Shown: positions 51,437-61,146, numbered from the stretch's first letter. The stretch is 63,182 nucleotides of DNA from Acetonema longum DSM 6540 (GCF_000219125.1 NZ_AFGF01000157.1:1-63182), one strand, 5' to 3'. Made by a program: numbers and translations. Notes: generated from the sequence alone by a model not told the origin.

Positions 51437-52084
51437 TTACCAGTGCTGCATGAGTTTCGACAGCATCCCTCTTAAACGCCGTACTCCCTGTTTTTGCAGC
51501 CGGTACATATGGGAGAGGCTGATATCCAGCGCCTCAGCCAGAATCTTCGGTTCCTGCTCATTCAAATAGACGCCGCTAAGGACGTATTTTTCTTTTAGAG
51601 GCAGCCGCTCCAGAGCGGTCTTCACCTGGCCTGCCAGGAAATTTTCCTCTGCCTGCTGGGAGATGGCCTTGCCGGAATCCACCAGCATATTTTCCCAGCT
51701 GTCCAGATCCTCGGAATCATAAGGAGCCAGTGCGGCCGGATCCGCCACATTCCGGGAATACTTTCCTTCCCGCTCCAGGTAGTTGAGCATCCGTCCTCTG
51801 ATCCGGTGAACCGCATAGAGACTGAAAGCCACACCCTTGGTATAATCGAAGGTTTCCACCGCCTCAATCAGGCCCACTGTACCTTCCTGGATGATGTCCA
51901 TGATGGCCCGTTCGTCGTGGCGCCAGCGGGCAGCGGTTTTAAACACCAGCGGCTGATAATGCTCAATCAACGCCTGACGGCAATCCAAATTGCCTTCTTC
52001 CTTATATCCGCGCCACAGCTCTTTCTCCGCCGCCGGCTCCAATAATTTGATTTGTTTTAATTCCGCCAGATATTTTCCAAACAT
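51437..52084 (-). CDS. Alternative sigma-70 family factor
   Basis: A 215-residue group-3 sigma factor. Region 2 is clear: ALIEHYQPLVFKTAARW, then DIIQEGTVGLIEAVETFDYTKGVAFSLYAVHRIRGRMLNYL, with the -10-binding helix. Region 4 (LPLKEKYVLSGVYLNEQEPKILAEAL, SLSHMYRLQKQGVRRL) has the -35-binding helix-turn-helix. The linking region 3 is short. Closest in feel to FliA/SigF types; not a Spo0H orthologue by overall sequence. It lies between tamB and bamA, an odd place, and is likely cotranscribed with them. Target promoters are unknown. Confidence 0.88.
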   Translation of the reverse strand: MFGKYLAELKQIKLLEPAAEKELWRGYKEEGNLDCRQALIEHYQPLVFKTAARWRHDERAIMDIIQEGTVGLIEAVETFDYTKGVAFSLYAVHRIRGRMLNYLEREGKYSRNVADPAALAPYDSEDLDSWENMLVDSGKAISQQAEENFLAGQVKTALERLPLKEKYVLSGVYLNEQEPKILAEALDISLSHMYRLQKQGVRRLRGMLSKLMQHW

Positions 52085-52149
52085 GGTTCATCACCTTTTT
52101 CTATCTGCAAATCTTATCATCCCAAAATCCGCCGCAAACCTACCTTAGG

Positions 52150-52183
52150 CTCCGAAGCAGAGGTCTTTTTCAACGGCCCCCTC
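52150..52183. repeat. Eroded right end of the dispersed repeat at the tamB 3' end
   Basis: GAAGCAGAGGTCTTTTTCAACGGCCCC matches in parts the right end of the family (GCAGATGGGCCTTTTTCAACG). It ends directly at the tamB stop codon (52184). No left end was found in the 100-base gap to the sigma factor gene. Confidence 0.4.
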
Positions 52184-55100
52184 TTAGAAACTAAAGCGCA
52201 TCATCACTCCATACTCCTCCTGATTAAACTCGTCAACGTCCGCCGTGAGGCTGATGTTGCGGGTCAGGTCATAGCGGGCGCCGTAGCGATGAATGCTGGA
52301 ATCGACACCGGTAGTGTAATTGAGCAGTAACCGGTCGGATACATATTTACCGAAGGTTACTTTATAGCTTTCCCGGGAGTCTTCCGCCTCCTCTTCCCCG
52401 TCAGGAGCTTCGCCGCTATCCCGGAACAGCTTGAACTCATCCAAGCCCAGACCGTCCCGGAACATGCTTTCGACTTCAGCGATAAATTGCATCTGAAGTC
52501 CCGCGTCCAGCATGCTGACCAATTCATCACGACCCAGTCCGTCGCTGCCTGCCTCCCCGTTTCTCTGCCGCTCAAAGTAACGGCTGCGCAGAGTCAGAAG
52601 GGACAGAATTTCCTGCTGGCTCATGGAGGGGTTGGAAGTCAGCCGCACATTCAATCCGCTGACCGGACCGTTTACATCCAGATTCACCGTGGTCTGTTCC
52701 AGGCGAGTGGAGGCTTTAAGAGCCAGGACCGGCTCAAAGGAATGATATTGGGTGAAAGCAGCCGAAGCCTCACTGATGGTAAACTGGGTCCGGAGATAGT
52801 TCAAACTGCCCCGCAGGGCCTCAAGTCGGCCGGTTACATCCGGTTCTTCCAGGCTGCCGCCAAAATGCACCTTTCCGGTGACCCAAATGTCGTACAGCAT
52901 CGGATTTAAGAGGCGCACCTTGTCACCTGCCACCACTTCCACATCCAGATTCATATCTATGGGCGGCGTTTTACCGTCTGAGAGCATAGGAGGAATATTG
53001 ATCATGGTCTTCTCAAGCAGCAGTTTCCCGCTGAAATGAGGCTTATTGTCAACTTCGGTCAGACGCAGTTCTCCCTGCACCGGCCCTTGGAAATATTTGT
53101 GACTCAAAACAATTCTGTTGAGGGACAGTTTCATGTTGTAATCATGGAGCGCCAAGTCCCTGAGAGACATATCGCCGGTCAGAAGATAGGACCCGGCGCC
53201 GATTTTACCCTCAAAGGTGCGTACCAGTATTTTATCATCTTCAAGACGAATATCAACCGCCACTTTCTGGATAGGCTCCTTAAGGTCTGCAAATTTCAGG
53301 CTTCCATCGGTTACCGTGATCCGTCCGTTAAAGAGAGGCCGCAACAGATTGCCGCTGACCTTAATCTCTCCGGTGGTTTCGCCGCTGGCCCATTCCACCT
53401 GCTTGGTCATCACCGGCAAGATGCTCAAATCTGCCTGATCCAGCCGGAAAGTAAGGTCCATCTGATCAGCCGCCGTAGCCTGCCGCCGGTCTGCCGGGTT
53501 TAACGCCGCCAAGGGCACCGTACCATAGGCGCTGGCCCGGTAAGGTCCTTTGGACAGCAACAGCTGGTTGACCTGAATCCTGCCGTTTTCCATCATGAAC
53601 AATCCGTAGAGTTTATCAAAGCTGGCATTGGCCACACTGCCGTTCAGGATCTCTAAAGACATGGCAGTATGGGGGCTGGCGGTTTTGCCGGTAATCTGAG
53701 CCGTAAAATTCAGCTGGCCTTGGGTCTCCAGATTGGAGTTGAATACCGCCGAGAAGAATTGGGCGTCAATCTCTCTGGCACCGGCTTCAACATTGATTTC
53801 GCCGTCCAGGTCCGCAACGCCGCGCATCAGTAAAAAGCCGTTTCCCTGTTGGAGCGAAACATTTTCCAGGGAAATAACCCGGTCCCGGTAAGAAGCATCG
53901 ATGGTCAGATCTCCCAACAGATAGTCCCGGAGCGTGGCGCCTGAAATAGTGCCGTTGAGCCGGGCCACAGGATTCTTCAGTGTGCCGGACAGAGAAAATG
54001 TCCCGTCCAGCATCCCCGACCATCCCATGTCCGACAGATTTCCCATAGCCGCCATAGCAGCAAGCGAGCCTTGCCGGACAGTCACATCGCCGTAAAGTTC
54101 CCGGCTTTCCCAATCATAGCCGGCAGACAGAAGATAGTCTGATTGTTCTTGCATAAAATGTGCTGTCGGAAAGTCGATCCGACGCTTGTTCACAAGAACG
54201 GTTGCTTCTACTGCCTGCAGTTTCTGGCCGTTTAATTGCAGCGAACTGCTCTCCAGCTGACCTTCCATGTTAGGTGACTCAAGGGGTCCTGACAGCTTAC
54301 CCCGGAAGGCCAGTTGGCCGCCCACCGGATAAGGGTAGTGAAACGGCAGTTTGAGCAGGTCCACGTCCTGGGCTGAAATATCAAAATCCAATTCTTTATC
54401 GGCCGTCAGCCGGCCGGAAATGATCACCTGATTTTGCAGAGAATTCAGGACTACCTGGTCCAGATTCAATTCTCCGCGATGATAGCGATAAGAACCGTTG
54501 ACACTGCTGAGCAAATACCCCCGATAGCTGCCACCACTGAGAGCGACCCAGCCTTCCACGGTTAAATCGTCCAGGGGGCCGCTGATGATGGCTTCCTGGT
54601 CTAAGCTGCCGGTTACGATTTCATCGGTGGGAACGGCTTGAATCATTTCCTCGGCCCGGGCTTGCCGGGTCGTAAGGGTTAGAACTGTCTCCCGCCGTCC
54701 GGTTAAGCCGACAGTACCCGCCAGGTTATGCCAGGTCTGGCCATGCCGCAGTTCAGCAGTTTCTACTGTCAGAAACTCTTGATTCAGAAGAATCCGCCCT
54801 GACAGTGTTTCATAGGGCTGAGCATAGAACTGCCCATGCTTGGCGTTAAATTTCATCTCTAGCTGAGGCTGGTCCAGAGTCCCTTCGATGCGCCCGTTGA
54901 AATCAGCCAGGCCGTCCATGCCACGTCCCGGTAAATTCCGGGAAAGAAGCGCCAAGGGCACATGCCGTCCGAGAATCCATAAACGTATAGCATCTTTGGT
55001 AATGGTTCCCCGGGCCGATACAACCCCGCCATCCAGGCTCAGATTTAAATACTCCACCGTAAGCCGGCCTTCTCTCAGCAAAAAGCCGCCGTAAGCATTC

Positions 55101-56533
55101 TCTACCGGGATGCCGGCCAGTTCGCCCTGGTCTATCGACAGAGTGCCGAAAGCGCTTGTCTGGTTTAGACCATCCATCGGGCCGCTGGCCACTAAGTCGA
55201 AATTCAGGCTTCCCCGAAGTTTTTGCAGTCCTTGAGCATTAGCCAAAGCCTCGCTGTTAAGCTGTTTTCCGCTTAGTTGGGCGGCGAATTTCTTCTGGTT
55301 CAAATCCAGCGTACCGCTGCCACGGACCTGTCCGTCGAAGAGCGTTGCCTCCAGTCCCGTGACTTGCCCTACGCCATCCTGATAGGAAAAGAAAGCCCGG
55401 GCATTTTGGACCGGGTATCGGTCCACCTGCCCGTAGGGCAGCCGGAGAGTTCCTGTGGCTGAAGGCGCAGAGGCAGTCCCAGTCAGCTGCAGTTCAACTT
55501 CCACCGGACCATAGACCGGCATCCGGCTATTTGACAAAAACGGCGCGATTGCCTGAGGGTCGAATTCGTGAGAGACCAGGGTCAGATGGAAGACCGGCTC
55601 CCGGGCATCAAGCGTCACGTAGCCGCCGGCTGTCACTGCCTGATCCCAGAGACTGGCCCGGGTGTTCAGCAGGCGGACTTCCCGGTCGGTGACGGTAATC
55701 AAACCGCTGGCTTCCCGAATCTCGAACCGGGCAATATCCAAGGATACACCGTCCAATTCCGCTTCACCGGCATAAGTGAGGCCGCCTTGTTCCTGCTTCA
55801 GACTGAGTTTGACATTCTTTATCTCACCTTCCAGGCTGGAAACTGAACCGGCTAAATCCGCCGGCAGCAACCTCTGATAGGCACTCAGCGTCAGACGGTC
55901 CGCCCGGATATCAAGGGCGTCCTGTTCCCGTCCATTCACTGTCCCTTCCAGCCGAACAGGAGAGTCATTATGAATCAGACTTAAAAATATATGCATGCTG
56001 GGTTGATAGGTAAAATCCAACGTACCGTTAATTTTGTTAAAATCATATTGCCCTTTGTCAGCAAAGAGCCGGGTTGATCCTTCTATAATCCGGATCAATC
56101 CGCCAAATTGGGGTCTGACAGACGCCCCGGCCTTTTTCTCCGGGAAAAAATCCATCACATTCCAGGTTCCGTCTTCTCTCTGCCGTAAAAACGCCTGGGG
56201 ATCATAGACAGTCACCTGCGAGATGGCCGCCACCGGTTCGCGACCGCGCATCAGAGCCAGGAGGTCAAAGGCCGCCTCCAGTTTGGGAATAGAGGCTGCC
56301 AGTTGATTTTCCTTGTCATATACTTTAATATCTAACGCCGTCAGTTCCCGGAAAGAACTCACGGCAATATCACCTACCGTCACCTGACAGCCCAGAGCTT
56401 TACTGATTTCAGCCTGGAGCATGGTGCCGGTCTGCGCCATTATTTGTTTGTCTTTTTCCGGCCAGATAGCGACTGTAATGCTGAGGATCGCCAAAAACAG
56501 CATCAGCCCGATCACGGCGTTACGACGACCCAT
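52184..56533 (-). CDS. tamB: TamB/AsmA-like translocation protein
   Basis: Very large periplasm-spanning protein (1449 residues) with an N-terminal membrane anchor (IGLMLFLAILSITVAIW) and a long series of beta-strand repeats forming a hydrophobic groove, ending in the TamB/DUF490 domain (RLTSNPSMSQQEILSLLTL, GKYVSDRLLLNYTTGVD) with final FSF. Members move phospholipids to the outer membrane or help barrel assembly. ATG 56533 has AGGAGG 6 bases upstream; earlier ATGs do not. TamA is not encoded here, so it probably works with BamA or alone. Between tolC and a sigma gene. Confidence 0.93.
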   Translation of the reverse strand: MGRRNAVIGLMLFLAILSITVAIWPEKDKQIMAQTGTMLQAEISKALGCQVTVGDIAVSSFRELTALDIKVYDKENQLAASIPKLEAAFDLLALMRGREPVAAISQVTVYDPQAFLRQREDGTWNVMDFFPEKKAGASVRPQFGGLIRIIEGSTRLFADKGQYDFNKINGTLDFTYQPSMHIFLSLIHNDSPVRLEGTVNGREQDALDIRADRLTLSAYQRLLPADLAGSVSSLEGEIKNVKLSLKQEQGGLTYAGEAELDGVSLDIARFEIREASGLITVTDREVRLLNTRASLWDQAVTAGGYVTLDAREPVFHLTLVSHEFDPQAIAPFLSNSRMPVYGPVEVELQLTGTASAPSATGTLRLPYGQVDRYPVQNARAFFSYQDGVGQVTGLEATLFDGQVRGSGTLDLNQKKFAAQLSGKQLNSEALANAQGLQKLRGSLNFDLVASGPMDGLNQTSAFGTLSIDQGELAGIPVENAYGGFLLREGRLTVEYLNLSLDGGVVSARGTITKDAIRLWILGRHVPLALLSRNLPGRGMDGLADFNGRIEGTLDQPQLEMKFNAKHGQFYAQPYETLSGRILLNQEFLTVETAELRHGQTWHNLAGTVGLTGRRETVLTLTTRQARAEEMIQAVPTDEIVTGSLDQEAIISGPLDDLTVEGWVALSGGSYRGYLLSSVNGSYRYHRGELNLDQVVLNSLQNQVIISGRLTADKELDFDISAQDVDLLKLPFHYPYPVGGQLAFRGKLSGPLESPNMEGQLESSSLQLNGQKLQAVEATVLVNKRRIDFPTAHFMQEQSDYLLSAGYDWESRELYGDVTVRQGSLAAMAAMGNLSDMGWSGMLDGTFSLSGTLKNPVARLNGTISGATLRDYLLGDLTIDASYRDRVISLENVSLQQGNGFLLMRGVADLDGEINVEAGAREIDAQFFSAVFNSNLETQGQLNFTAQITGKTASPHTAMSLEILNGSVANASFDKLYGLFMMENGRIQVNQLLLSKGPYRASAYGTVPLAALNPADRRQATAADQMDLTFRLDQADLSILPVMTKQVEWASGETTGEIKVSGNLLRPLFNGRITVTDGSLKFADLKEPIQKVAVDIRLEDDKILVRTFEGKIGAGSYLLTGDMSLRDLALHDYNMKLSLNRIVLSHKYFQGPVQGELRLTEVDNKPHFSGKLLLEKTMINIPPMLSDGKTPPIDMNLDVEVVAGDKVRLLNPMLYDIWVTGKVHFGGSLEEPDVTGRLEALRGSLNYLRTQFTISEASAAFTQYHSFEPVLALKASTRLEQTTVNLDVNGPVSGLNVRLTSNPSMSQQEILSLLTLRSRYFERQRNGEAGSDGLGRDELVSMLDAGLQMQFIAEVESMFRDGLGLDEFKLFRDSGEAPDGEEEAEDSRESYKVTFGKYVSDRLLLNYTTGVDSSIHRYGARYDLTRNISLTADVDEFNQEEYGVMMRFSF

Positions 56534-56655
56534 GACCATCCTCCTGCCTAAGTGACTCATTTTGCTTTATTTTCGACAGAGACAGGAAGAGTTCCTTTGT
56601 CAGAGTTCCTGGGAAATATAACAGCCGGTGAACCGGGCGTTATAGGCAGCGTGTG

Positions 56656-57954
56656 TTACTCTGTTCGGGCGCCAACAGCTTTTTCCAGCTGAGCCCTGCT
56701 GGTATTATAGTCATAGAGAGCCTGAATATAGTTGGTTTTGGCTCGGGTCAGGGCAACTTCCGAATCGATCACGTCCAGATTGGTTCCCACGCCGCTGGTA
56801 TAACGGACCTGAGCAATCTTATAATCCTCTTCGGCCTTGTTCACCGCTACCTGATTGGTAGCAATGCGTTTTTCGGCTTCCCTCACATTGAGATAAGCCT
56901 GCCGCACTTCCAGTTCCACTCCATCCAGGGCTTGTTTTTGCTGCAATTTGGCATACTCCAAGTCGGCCTGGGATTGTCTGACCTTGCTCCGGCTGAGGCC
57001 GGAATCAAATACGTTCCAGGTGGCCGACACCCCCACCGCCCAGTTGGAGTTATCATCGCCGGGAAATTCGTCATCATTATAGCCTTGGGAAGCGAACAGG
57101 GCGATGGTGGGATACCGGTCGCTCCGTGCTACTGTCACACCATATTTGGCAATTTGCACATTGGTCTTGGCCTGGGCGGCGTCCGGCCTGTCGGCCATAG
57201 CTTTGCCGATACTTTCTTCCATGGTCCATTCCACGGCCTCTTGTTTCAGCTGGTCCTTAATAGTAATCTGGGTATCCAGGGGCAGGCCCAGCACATTGTT
57301 TAAGGCAGCCGCAGCCAGGTCAGCGCTGTTTTGAACCTGGATCAGGTCCTGCTGGGCATTGGCCAGTTCTACCTCGGAGCGCAGCACATCGGTTTTGGCT
57401 ACCGTACCGGCGGCATATTGGGCTTGGACATTCTTAAGATGGGCCGCCAGCCGGTCGACGGATTCCTGGTTCAAAGTAACCAGATGTCCGGCCTGCAGCA
57501 GGTTAAAGTAGGCAGTAGTAGCCTCCAGCTTAATTTGCTGGCGGGCCTCAGCCGTGCCCAACTCCGCAACTTTCAGTCCCAGTTTGGCTTGGGCGATGGT
57601 TCCTTCCACCTTGCCGCTGGTATAAATCGGCCAGGTCAGATCGGCTACATTTTCGAATCTCTCCCCGATCTGGGAGACGCCCGCACTTTTGGAAGGATCG
57701 CTCCTAACCCGGCTTGAAGTGTGGGTCAGTGTCACAGAAGGGGCTTTGTTCGCCCTGGCCGCTTTCACGCCCCAGGATGCTTTGGTTTTGTTGGTTTCCG
57801 CCATCTTGACCGCAGGGTTATTGGTCAGAGCCAACTGGATGCTTTCTTCCAATGTCAGTTCCATGGGAGCTGCTGACGCCAAGCTGGCGCCCATAGTAAC
57901 ATAGCCGGATACCAGGGCGATAGCCAGCTGTTTTTTCCATAGTCGACGATTCAT
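56656..57954 (-). CDS. tolC: TolC-family outer-membrane protein
   Basis: A 432-residue outer-membrane efflux protein forming a trimeric channel with a periplasmic alpha tunnel. Signal peptide ends at SLASA. The two TolC repeats are visible: first LTLEESIQLALTNNPAVKMAE and LQAGHLVTLNQESVDRL; second MADRPDAAQAKTNVQIAKYGV and YTSGVGTNLDVIDSEVALTRAKTNYIQALYDYN. ATG 57954 is likely; a TTG two codons earlier has the best-spaced AGGAGG and may be the real start. No RND or MFP gene is adjacent; partners could be the Mla or ABC system (speculative). Sigma-A promoter upstream. Confidence 0.9.
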   Translation of the reverse strand: MNRRLWKKQLAIALVSGYVTMGASLASAAPMELTLEESIQLALTNNPAVKMAETNKTKASWGVKAARANKAPSVTLTHTSSRVRSDPSKSAGVSQIGERFENVADLTWPIYTSGKVEGTIAQAKLGLKVAELGTAEARQQIKLEATTAYFNLLQAGHLVTLNQESVDRLAAHLKNVQAQYAAGTVAKTDVLRSEVELANAQQDLIQVQNSADLAAAALNNVLGLPLDTQITIKDQLKQEAVEWTMEESIGKAMADRPDAAQAKTNVQIAKYGVTVARSDRYPTIALFASQGYNDDEFPGDDNSNWAVGVSATWNVFDSGLSRSKVRQSQADLEYAKLQQKQALDGVELEVRQAYLNVREAEKRIATNQVAVNKAEEDYKIAQVRYTSGVGTNLDVIDSEVALTRAKTNYIQALYDYNTSRAQLEKAVGARTE

Positions 57955-58039
57955 CTGCAACTTCATCCTCCTAGTGGACATAGCTGTTTTTTCATCAATA
58001 CTGGCTGACTGAGAGTCAGTCATAAATAGATACAAATAC

Positions 58040-58069
58040 ATTATATGGCTAATACATGAGTTCTGTCAA
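58040..58069 (-). promoter_or_regulatory. Consensus sigma-A promoter of tolC
   Basis: Minus-strand TTGACA, 18 bases, TATAAT: perfect boxes. The start would be near 58033, giving an ~80-base leader. Just upstream, ACATG-N6-CATGT (58086-58101) is a small palindrome that could be an operator. This is the strongest sigma-A promoter in the window and probably drives tolC-tamB-sigma-bamA. Confidence 0.85.
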
Positions 58070-58156
58070 ACTTTGTTCGCATTTTTTACATGTTAGATCA
58101 TGTTTTCCCTACCATACATTTTTATGGATTCTAGCATAATTCATAATAGAAGCCTC

Positions 58157-59434
58157 TTAAAAAATCTTTTTCAGTCCAAAGTATGTGTTCTTGTCCGTAT
58201 TCTGCCTGACATCGTCAGTTTCTCCCACCAAATACGTGTCACGGCCCAGGTCATATTCACTGCGCAGCTTTAAACGAAAATCATTGGGATCATAAGCATC
58301 TAAAGAGAGCTTCCAGCGGCTGGAGACCTGCCCATCCACACCCACGCCGGCTTTGCCGTCCACGATGCCATACCGGCTCCCCCAACTGCCATAGTTAGTT
58401 CCCAGCTGCAGATTGAGCAGGTTTTCTTCCCCGATATCTTTGATACCCAACAAGGCATACTCTTTGTCCGAGGTACTGACCTTCAGGTCAAGATTGGTGC
58501 GATAAGCGCCTTCATTGGGCTGATATAAGACATCCAGACCGCTTTCCATTCTAATATTGGTTACCTTGTCCAATACCTTGTTGGCTTTCTCACTGGCCTG
58601 CCGGGCATTTTTTAATGTTTCCCGGATATTTTCCGCGGTGGACGGGTCGGTTGCTACGCCTTCTAAGGCAGCGGCCATTTTCTCGATACGGGCGCTGGCG
58701 CTTTTCACATTGGCCAGGGTTTCCCTCAGATCTTTGGCTGTCTGACCGTTGTTGTCCACATCCGCCACTAATTTATCTACCCGGGCGGCAGTGGATTTAA
58801 GGTCTGCCGACATAGCCCGCAGATTAGAGGCGATGTCGGCGACATTCTGTTCGTTGTTGACGGCCATCCGGGCCAAACTGGCACTGAAGGCATCCAGATT
58901 GTCGGTCACCTTTTTCAGGTTGACAGCCGAACCTTTCAGGGCTTCTCTGACTTTCTCGTCACCTATCACGTCATTCATCGACCGGATCAGCGTCCGGGCT
59001 TCATTCAGGACTTCATCGGCGGTGGCGATCAGCTGATCCAAATCCTTGGGAGTTTCCCCTGAAACTCTGTCGTTTCCACTCAAGTTTCCGGCGCGCCTGG
59101 CGGGGGGAGTGATATCAATGTACTTTTCTCCCATCAGGCCGTCGGTGCCAATGGCAAACTTGGCGCCTTGCGGGATTTGGGCTCCTGACTGGATAAAAAG
59201 TTCCGCTTCTACTCCGGCCGGAGTCACCTTTACATTTTGGACCCGGCCTATATCCACGCCGGCATAGCGCACGATATTGCCGGGCTTGAGCCCATTGACC
59301 CGATCGTATACTACATAAACGGGATATCCTTCATCATTCATAGCGTTGCCGCTTAACATTACTATAAAGCCGGCCAAAAGGGCCAGGGCCAATATGCTGA
59401 CTGCCCCTACTTTGGCTTCCGTGCTAAAAACCAC
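58157..59434 (-). CDS. mlaD: MCE-domain protein MlaD with long C-terminal extension
   Basis: Lipid-binding subunit of MlaFED. The 425-residue protein has one membrane helix (10-30), one MCE domain (about 38-118: YPVYVVYDRVNGLKPGNIVRYAGVDIGRVQ in parts; GLMGEKYIDI), a long helical stretch (about 135-300) and a strand-rich end (about 305-425) with alternating aromatic residues ending LKKIF. E. coli MlaD is only ~180 residues. In Veillonella a similar MlaD carries an outer-membrane barrel and bridges both membranes; this sequence fits that plan. Start is GTG 59434 with GGGAGG. MlaA, B and C are absent. Confidence 0.9.
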   Translation of the reverse strand: MVFSTEAKVGAVSILALALLAGFIVMLSGNAMNDEGYPVYVVYDRVNGLKPGNIVRYAGVDIGRVQNVKVTPAGVEAELFIQSGAQIPQGAKFAIGTDGLMGEKYIDITPPARRAGNLSGNDRVSGETPKDLDQLIATADEVLNEARTLIRSMNDVIGDEKVREALKGSAVNLKKVTDNLDAFSASLARMAVNNEQNVADIASNLRAMSADLKSTAARVDKLVADVDNNGQTAKDLRETLANVKSASARIEKMAAALEGVATDPSTAENIRETLKNARQASEKANKVLDKVTNIRMESGLDVLYQPNEGAYRTNLDLKVSTSDKEYALLGIKDIGEENLLNLQLGTNYGSWGSRYGIVDGKAGVGVDGQVSSRWKLSLDAYDPNDFRLKLRSEYDLGRDTYLVGETDDVRQNTDKNTYFGLKKIF

Positions 59435-59464
59435 TGCCGCAACCTCCCTGCGTTAGAAAGCTCT

Positions 59465-60208
59465 TTATTTTGCCGCCCGATGGGACTGCTTGCCATGGAT
59501 AAATTGCTGTACAATCGGATTCGTCGAATTCCGGAACTGCTCACTGGTGCCGGTTTCAATGATCTGTCCCTGATGGATCATGGCGATCCGGTCGGCGATA
59601 TGAAAAGCGCTGGTCATATGATGAGTCACAACCACAGAGGTAACCCCCAGGATTCGCCGGGTACTGACAATGAGCCGGTCAATCGTCTCCGACATGATCG
59701 GATCCAGGCCGGTAGTAGGCTCATCATACAACAGGATGCTTGGATTACCGGCAATGGCCCGGGCCAGGCTGACCCGTTTTTTCATGCCGCCGGACAGTTG
59801 ATCCGGCATGGTCGGCTCATGCCCCGATAAGCCAACCATCCGAAGGGTGCGCCGTACTATTTTCTGGATTTCCTCTTCGGTCATTTTGGTATGCTCCCGC
59901 AGGCCAAAAGCCACATTCTCCCCTACCGTCATAGAATCAAATAAGGCGGCGTACTGAAACACCATTCCCATCTGCTGCCTGACCGGAATCAAACTGTCTT
60001 CGCTCAGGCCGGATATTTCCCGGCCATTGACCCAGATCTGGCCCCCATCCGGTTTTAACAGGCCGGTAATCAGCCGCAGCAGGGTACTTTTCCCTGAGCC
60101 GCTGGGGCCGATAATCACCAGGATTTCTCCTGCGGCTACTTCCAGATTGATTTTATTTAAAACCTGTTTTCCGCCAAAACTCATATTAATGTTGACGAGT
60201 TTAATCAT
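59465..60208 (-). CDS. mlaF: Phospholipid ABC transporter ATPase MlaF
   Basis: Cytoplasmic ATPase of MlaFED. The 247-residue protein has Walker A GPSGSGKSTLL, MVFQYAALFDSMTVGENVAFGL (characteristic of MlaF/MceG), signature LSGGMKKRVSLARA, Walker B ILLYDEPTTGLDP and VVTHHMTSAFHIADRI. ATG 60208 has GGAGGG upstream. It lies 21 bases after mlaE. Confidence 0.95.
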   Translation of the reverse strand: MIKLVNINMSFGGKQVLNKINLEVAAGEILVIIGPSGSGKSTLLRLITGLLKPDGGQIWVNGREISGLSEDSLIPVRQQMGMVFQYAALFDSMTVGENVAFGLREHTKMTEEEIQKIVRRTLRMVGLSGHEPTMPDQLSGGMKKRVSLARAIAGNPSILLYDEPTTGLDPIMSETIDRLIVSTRRILGVTSVVVTHHMTSAFHIADRIAMIHQGQIIETGTSEQFRNSTNPIVQQFIHGKQSHRAAK

Positions 60209-60229
60209 AGGCACCCTCCGCAATAAAGT

Positions 60230-61018
60230 TTAGCGGTATAATAATAATGATAAAAAGTAGTTGCTGATGAAGATCAGGATAATCGAAGTGACAGTGGAGC
60301 TGGTAGTGGCTTTGCCGACCCCGGCGGCTCCTTCCGCGGTGGTCAGCCCCTTATAGCAGCCGGTGGTGGCGATGATGCCGCCGAAGAATACGGATTTGAT
60401 CAGGCCGCCGATGATATCGTTGGCCCCGGCATAGGTCTTAACAGAGTTGATATAGGTATAGGAATTGATGCCGGCATGGGCGGTAGCCATGACGTATCCC
60501 CCTATCATTCCAATGACATTGGCAAAAACAACCAGTATCGGCAGCATGATCATACAGGCCAAAAGGCGCGGTACAACCAGATAAGCAATAGGATTCACCG
60601 CCATGACCCGCAAGGCGTCGATTTGCTCAGTAACCTTCATAGAGCCGATTTCTGCCGTAATGGCGGCGCCCACCCGTCCGGCTACAACCACTCCGGTCAA
60701 AACTGGCGCCAATTCCCGGCCCATGCCCACGGCCATGACCCCGCCCACTGTCGACTCGACCCCATATTTAATAAACTCCTGAGCCATCTGAAGGGTCATA
60801 ACCATGCCGGTAAACAGCAGAGTGATCAGGACAATCGGCAGGGAATCCACTCCCAGGTGAGCCATCTGGCGGATCACATGACCGGTTCTGGCCCGGCCTA
60901 AATGCGCCAGAGTCTGAAACAACAAGATCATTGCCTCTCCAGTACGTTCCACCATAGACACGGCTGATTTCAGCCCGGACAAAACAGTTTTTCCGACAAG
61001 TTCTAATATATAGCTCAT
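60230..61018 (-). CDS. mlaE: Phospholipid ABC transporter permease MlaE
   Basis: Inner-membrane permease of MlaFED. The 262-residue protein has five to six hydrophobic segments and the MlaE family core, with VVAGRVGAAITAEIGSMKVTEQIDALRVM in parts, NPIAYLVVPRLLACMIMLPIL and GCYKGLTTAEGAAGVGKATTSSTV. The start has AAGGAG. A near-match sigma-H-like promoter at 61147-61173 and an extended -10 sequence at 61095-61103 are both possible upstream. Confidence 0.95.
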   Translation of the reverse strand: MSYILELVGKTVLSGLKSAVSMVERTGEAMILLFQTLAHLGRARTGHVIRQMAHLGVDSLPIVLITLLFTGMVMTLQMAQEFIKYGVESTVGGVMAVGMGRELAPVLTGVVVAGRVGAAITAEIGSMKVTEQIDALRVMAVNPIAYLVVPRLLACMIMLPILVVFANVIGMIGGYVMATAHAGINSYTYINSVKTYAGANDIIGGLIKSVFFGGIIATTGCYKGLTTAEGAAGVGKATTSSTVTSIILIFISNYFLSLLLYR

Positions 61019-61094
61019 GGGATCTCCTTTCTGCCTGGCGCAGTAAGCGGAATGCGGATTTTGTAATATTACATATATATGTCATACGGTGTTT

Positions 61095-61103
61095 TGTATA
61101 GCA
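61095..61103 (-). promoter_or_regulatory. Possible extended -10 element upstream of mlaE
   Basis: Minus-strand TGCTATACA fits an extended -10 (TGnTATAAT) about 80 bases upstream of mlaE. No good -35 is seen. The 61019-61182 gap holds otherwise only the near-match sigma-H motif and a short palindrome ACATATATATGT. Confidence 0.3.
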
Positions 61104-61146
61104 CTTACACAGCAATATCGCTGCAGACAGCAACTATAGACTTTTT

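Noticed and set aside
56580-56620. Sigma-H-like promoter before tamB (AAAGGAACT-N12-GTCGAAA)
   Set aside because: Two mismatches and no need for a promoter here, since the tolC transcript should read through.
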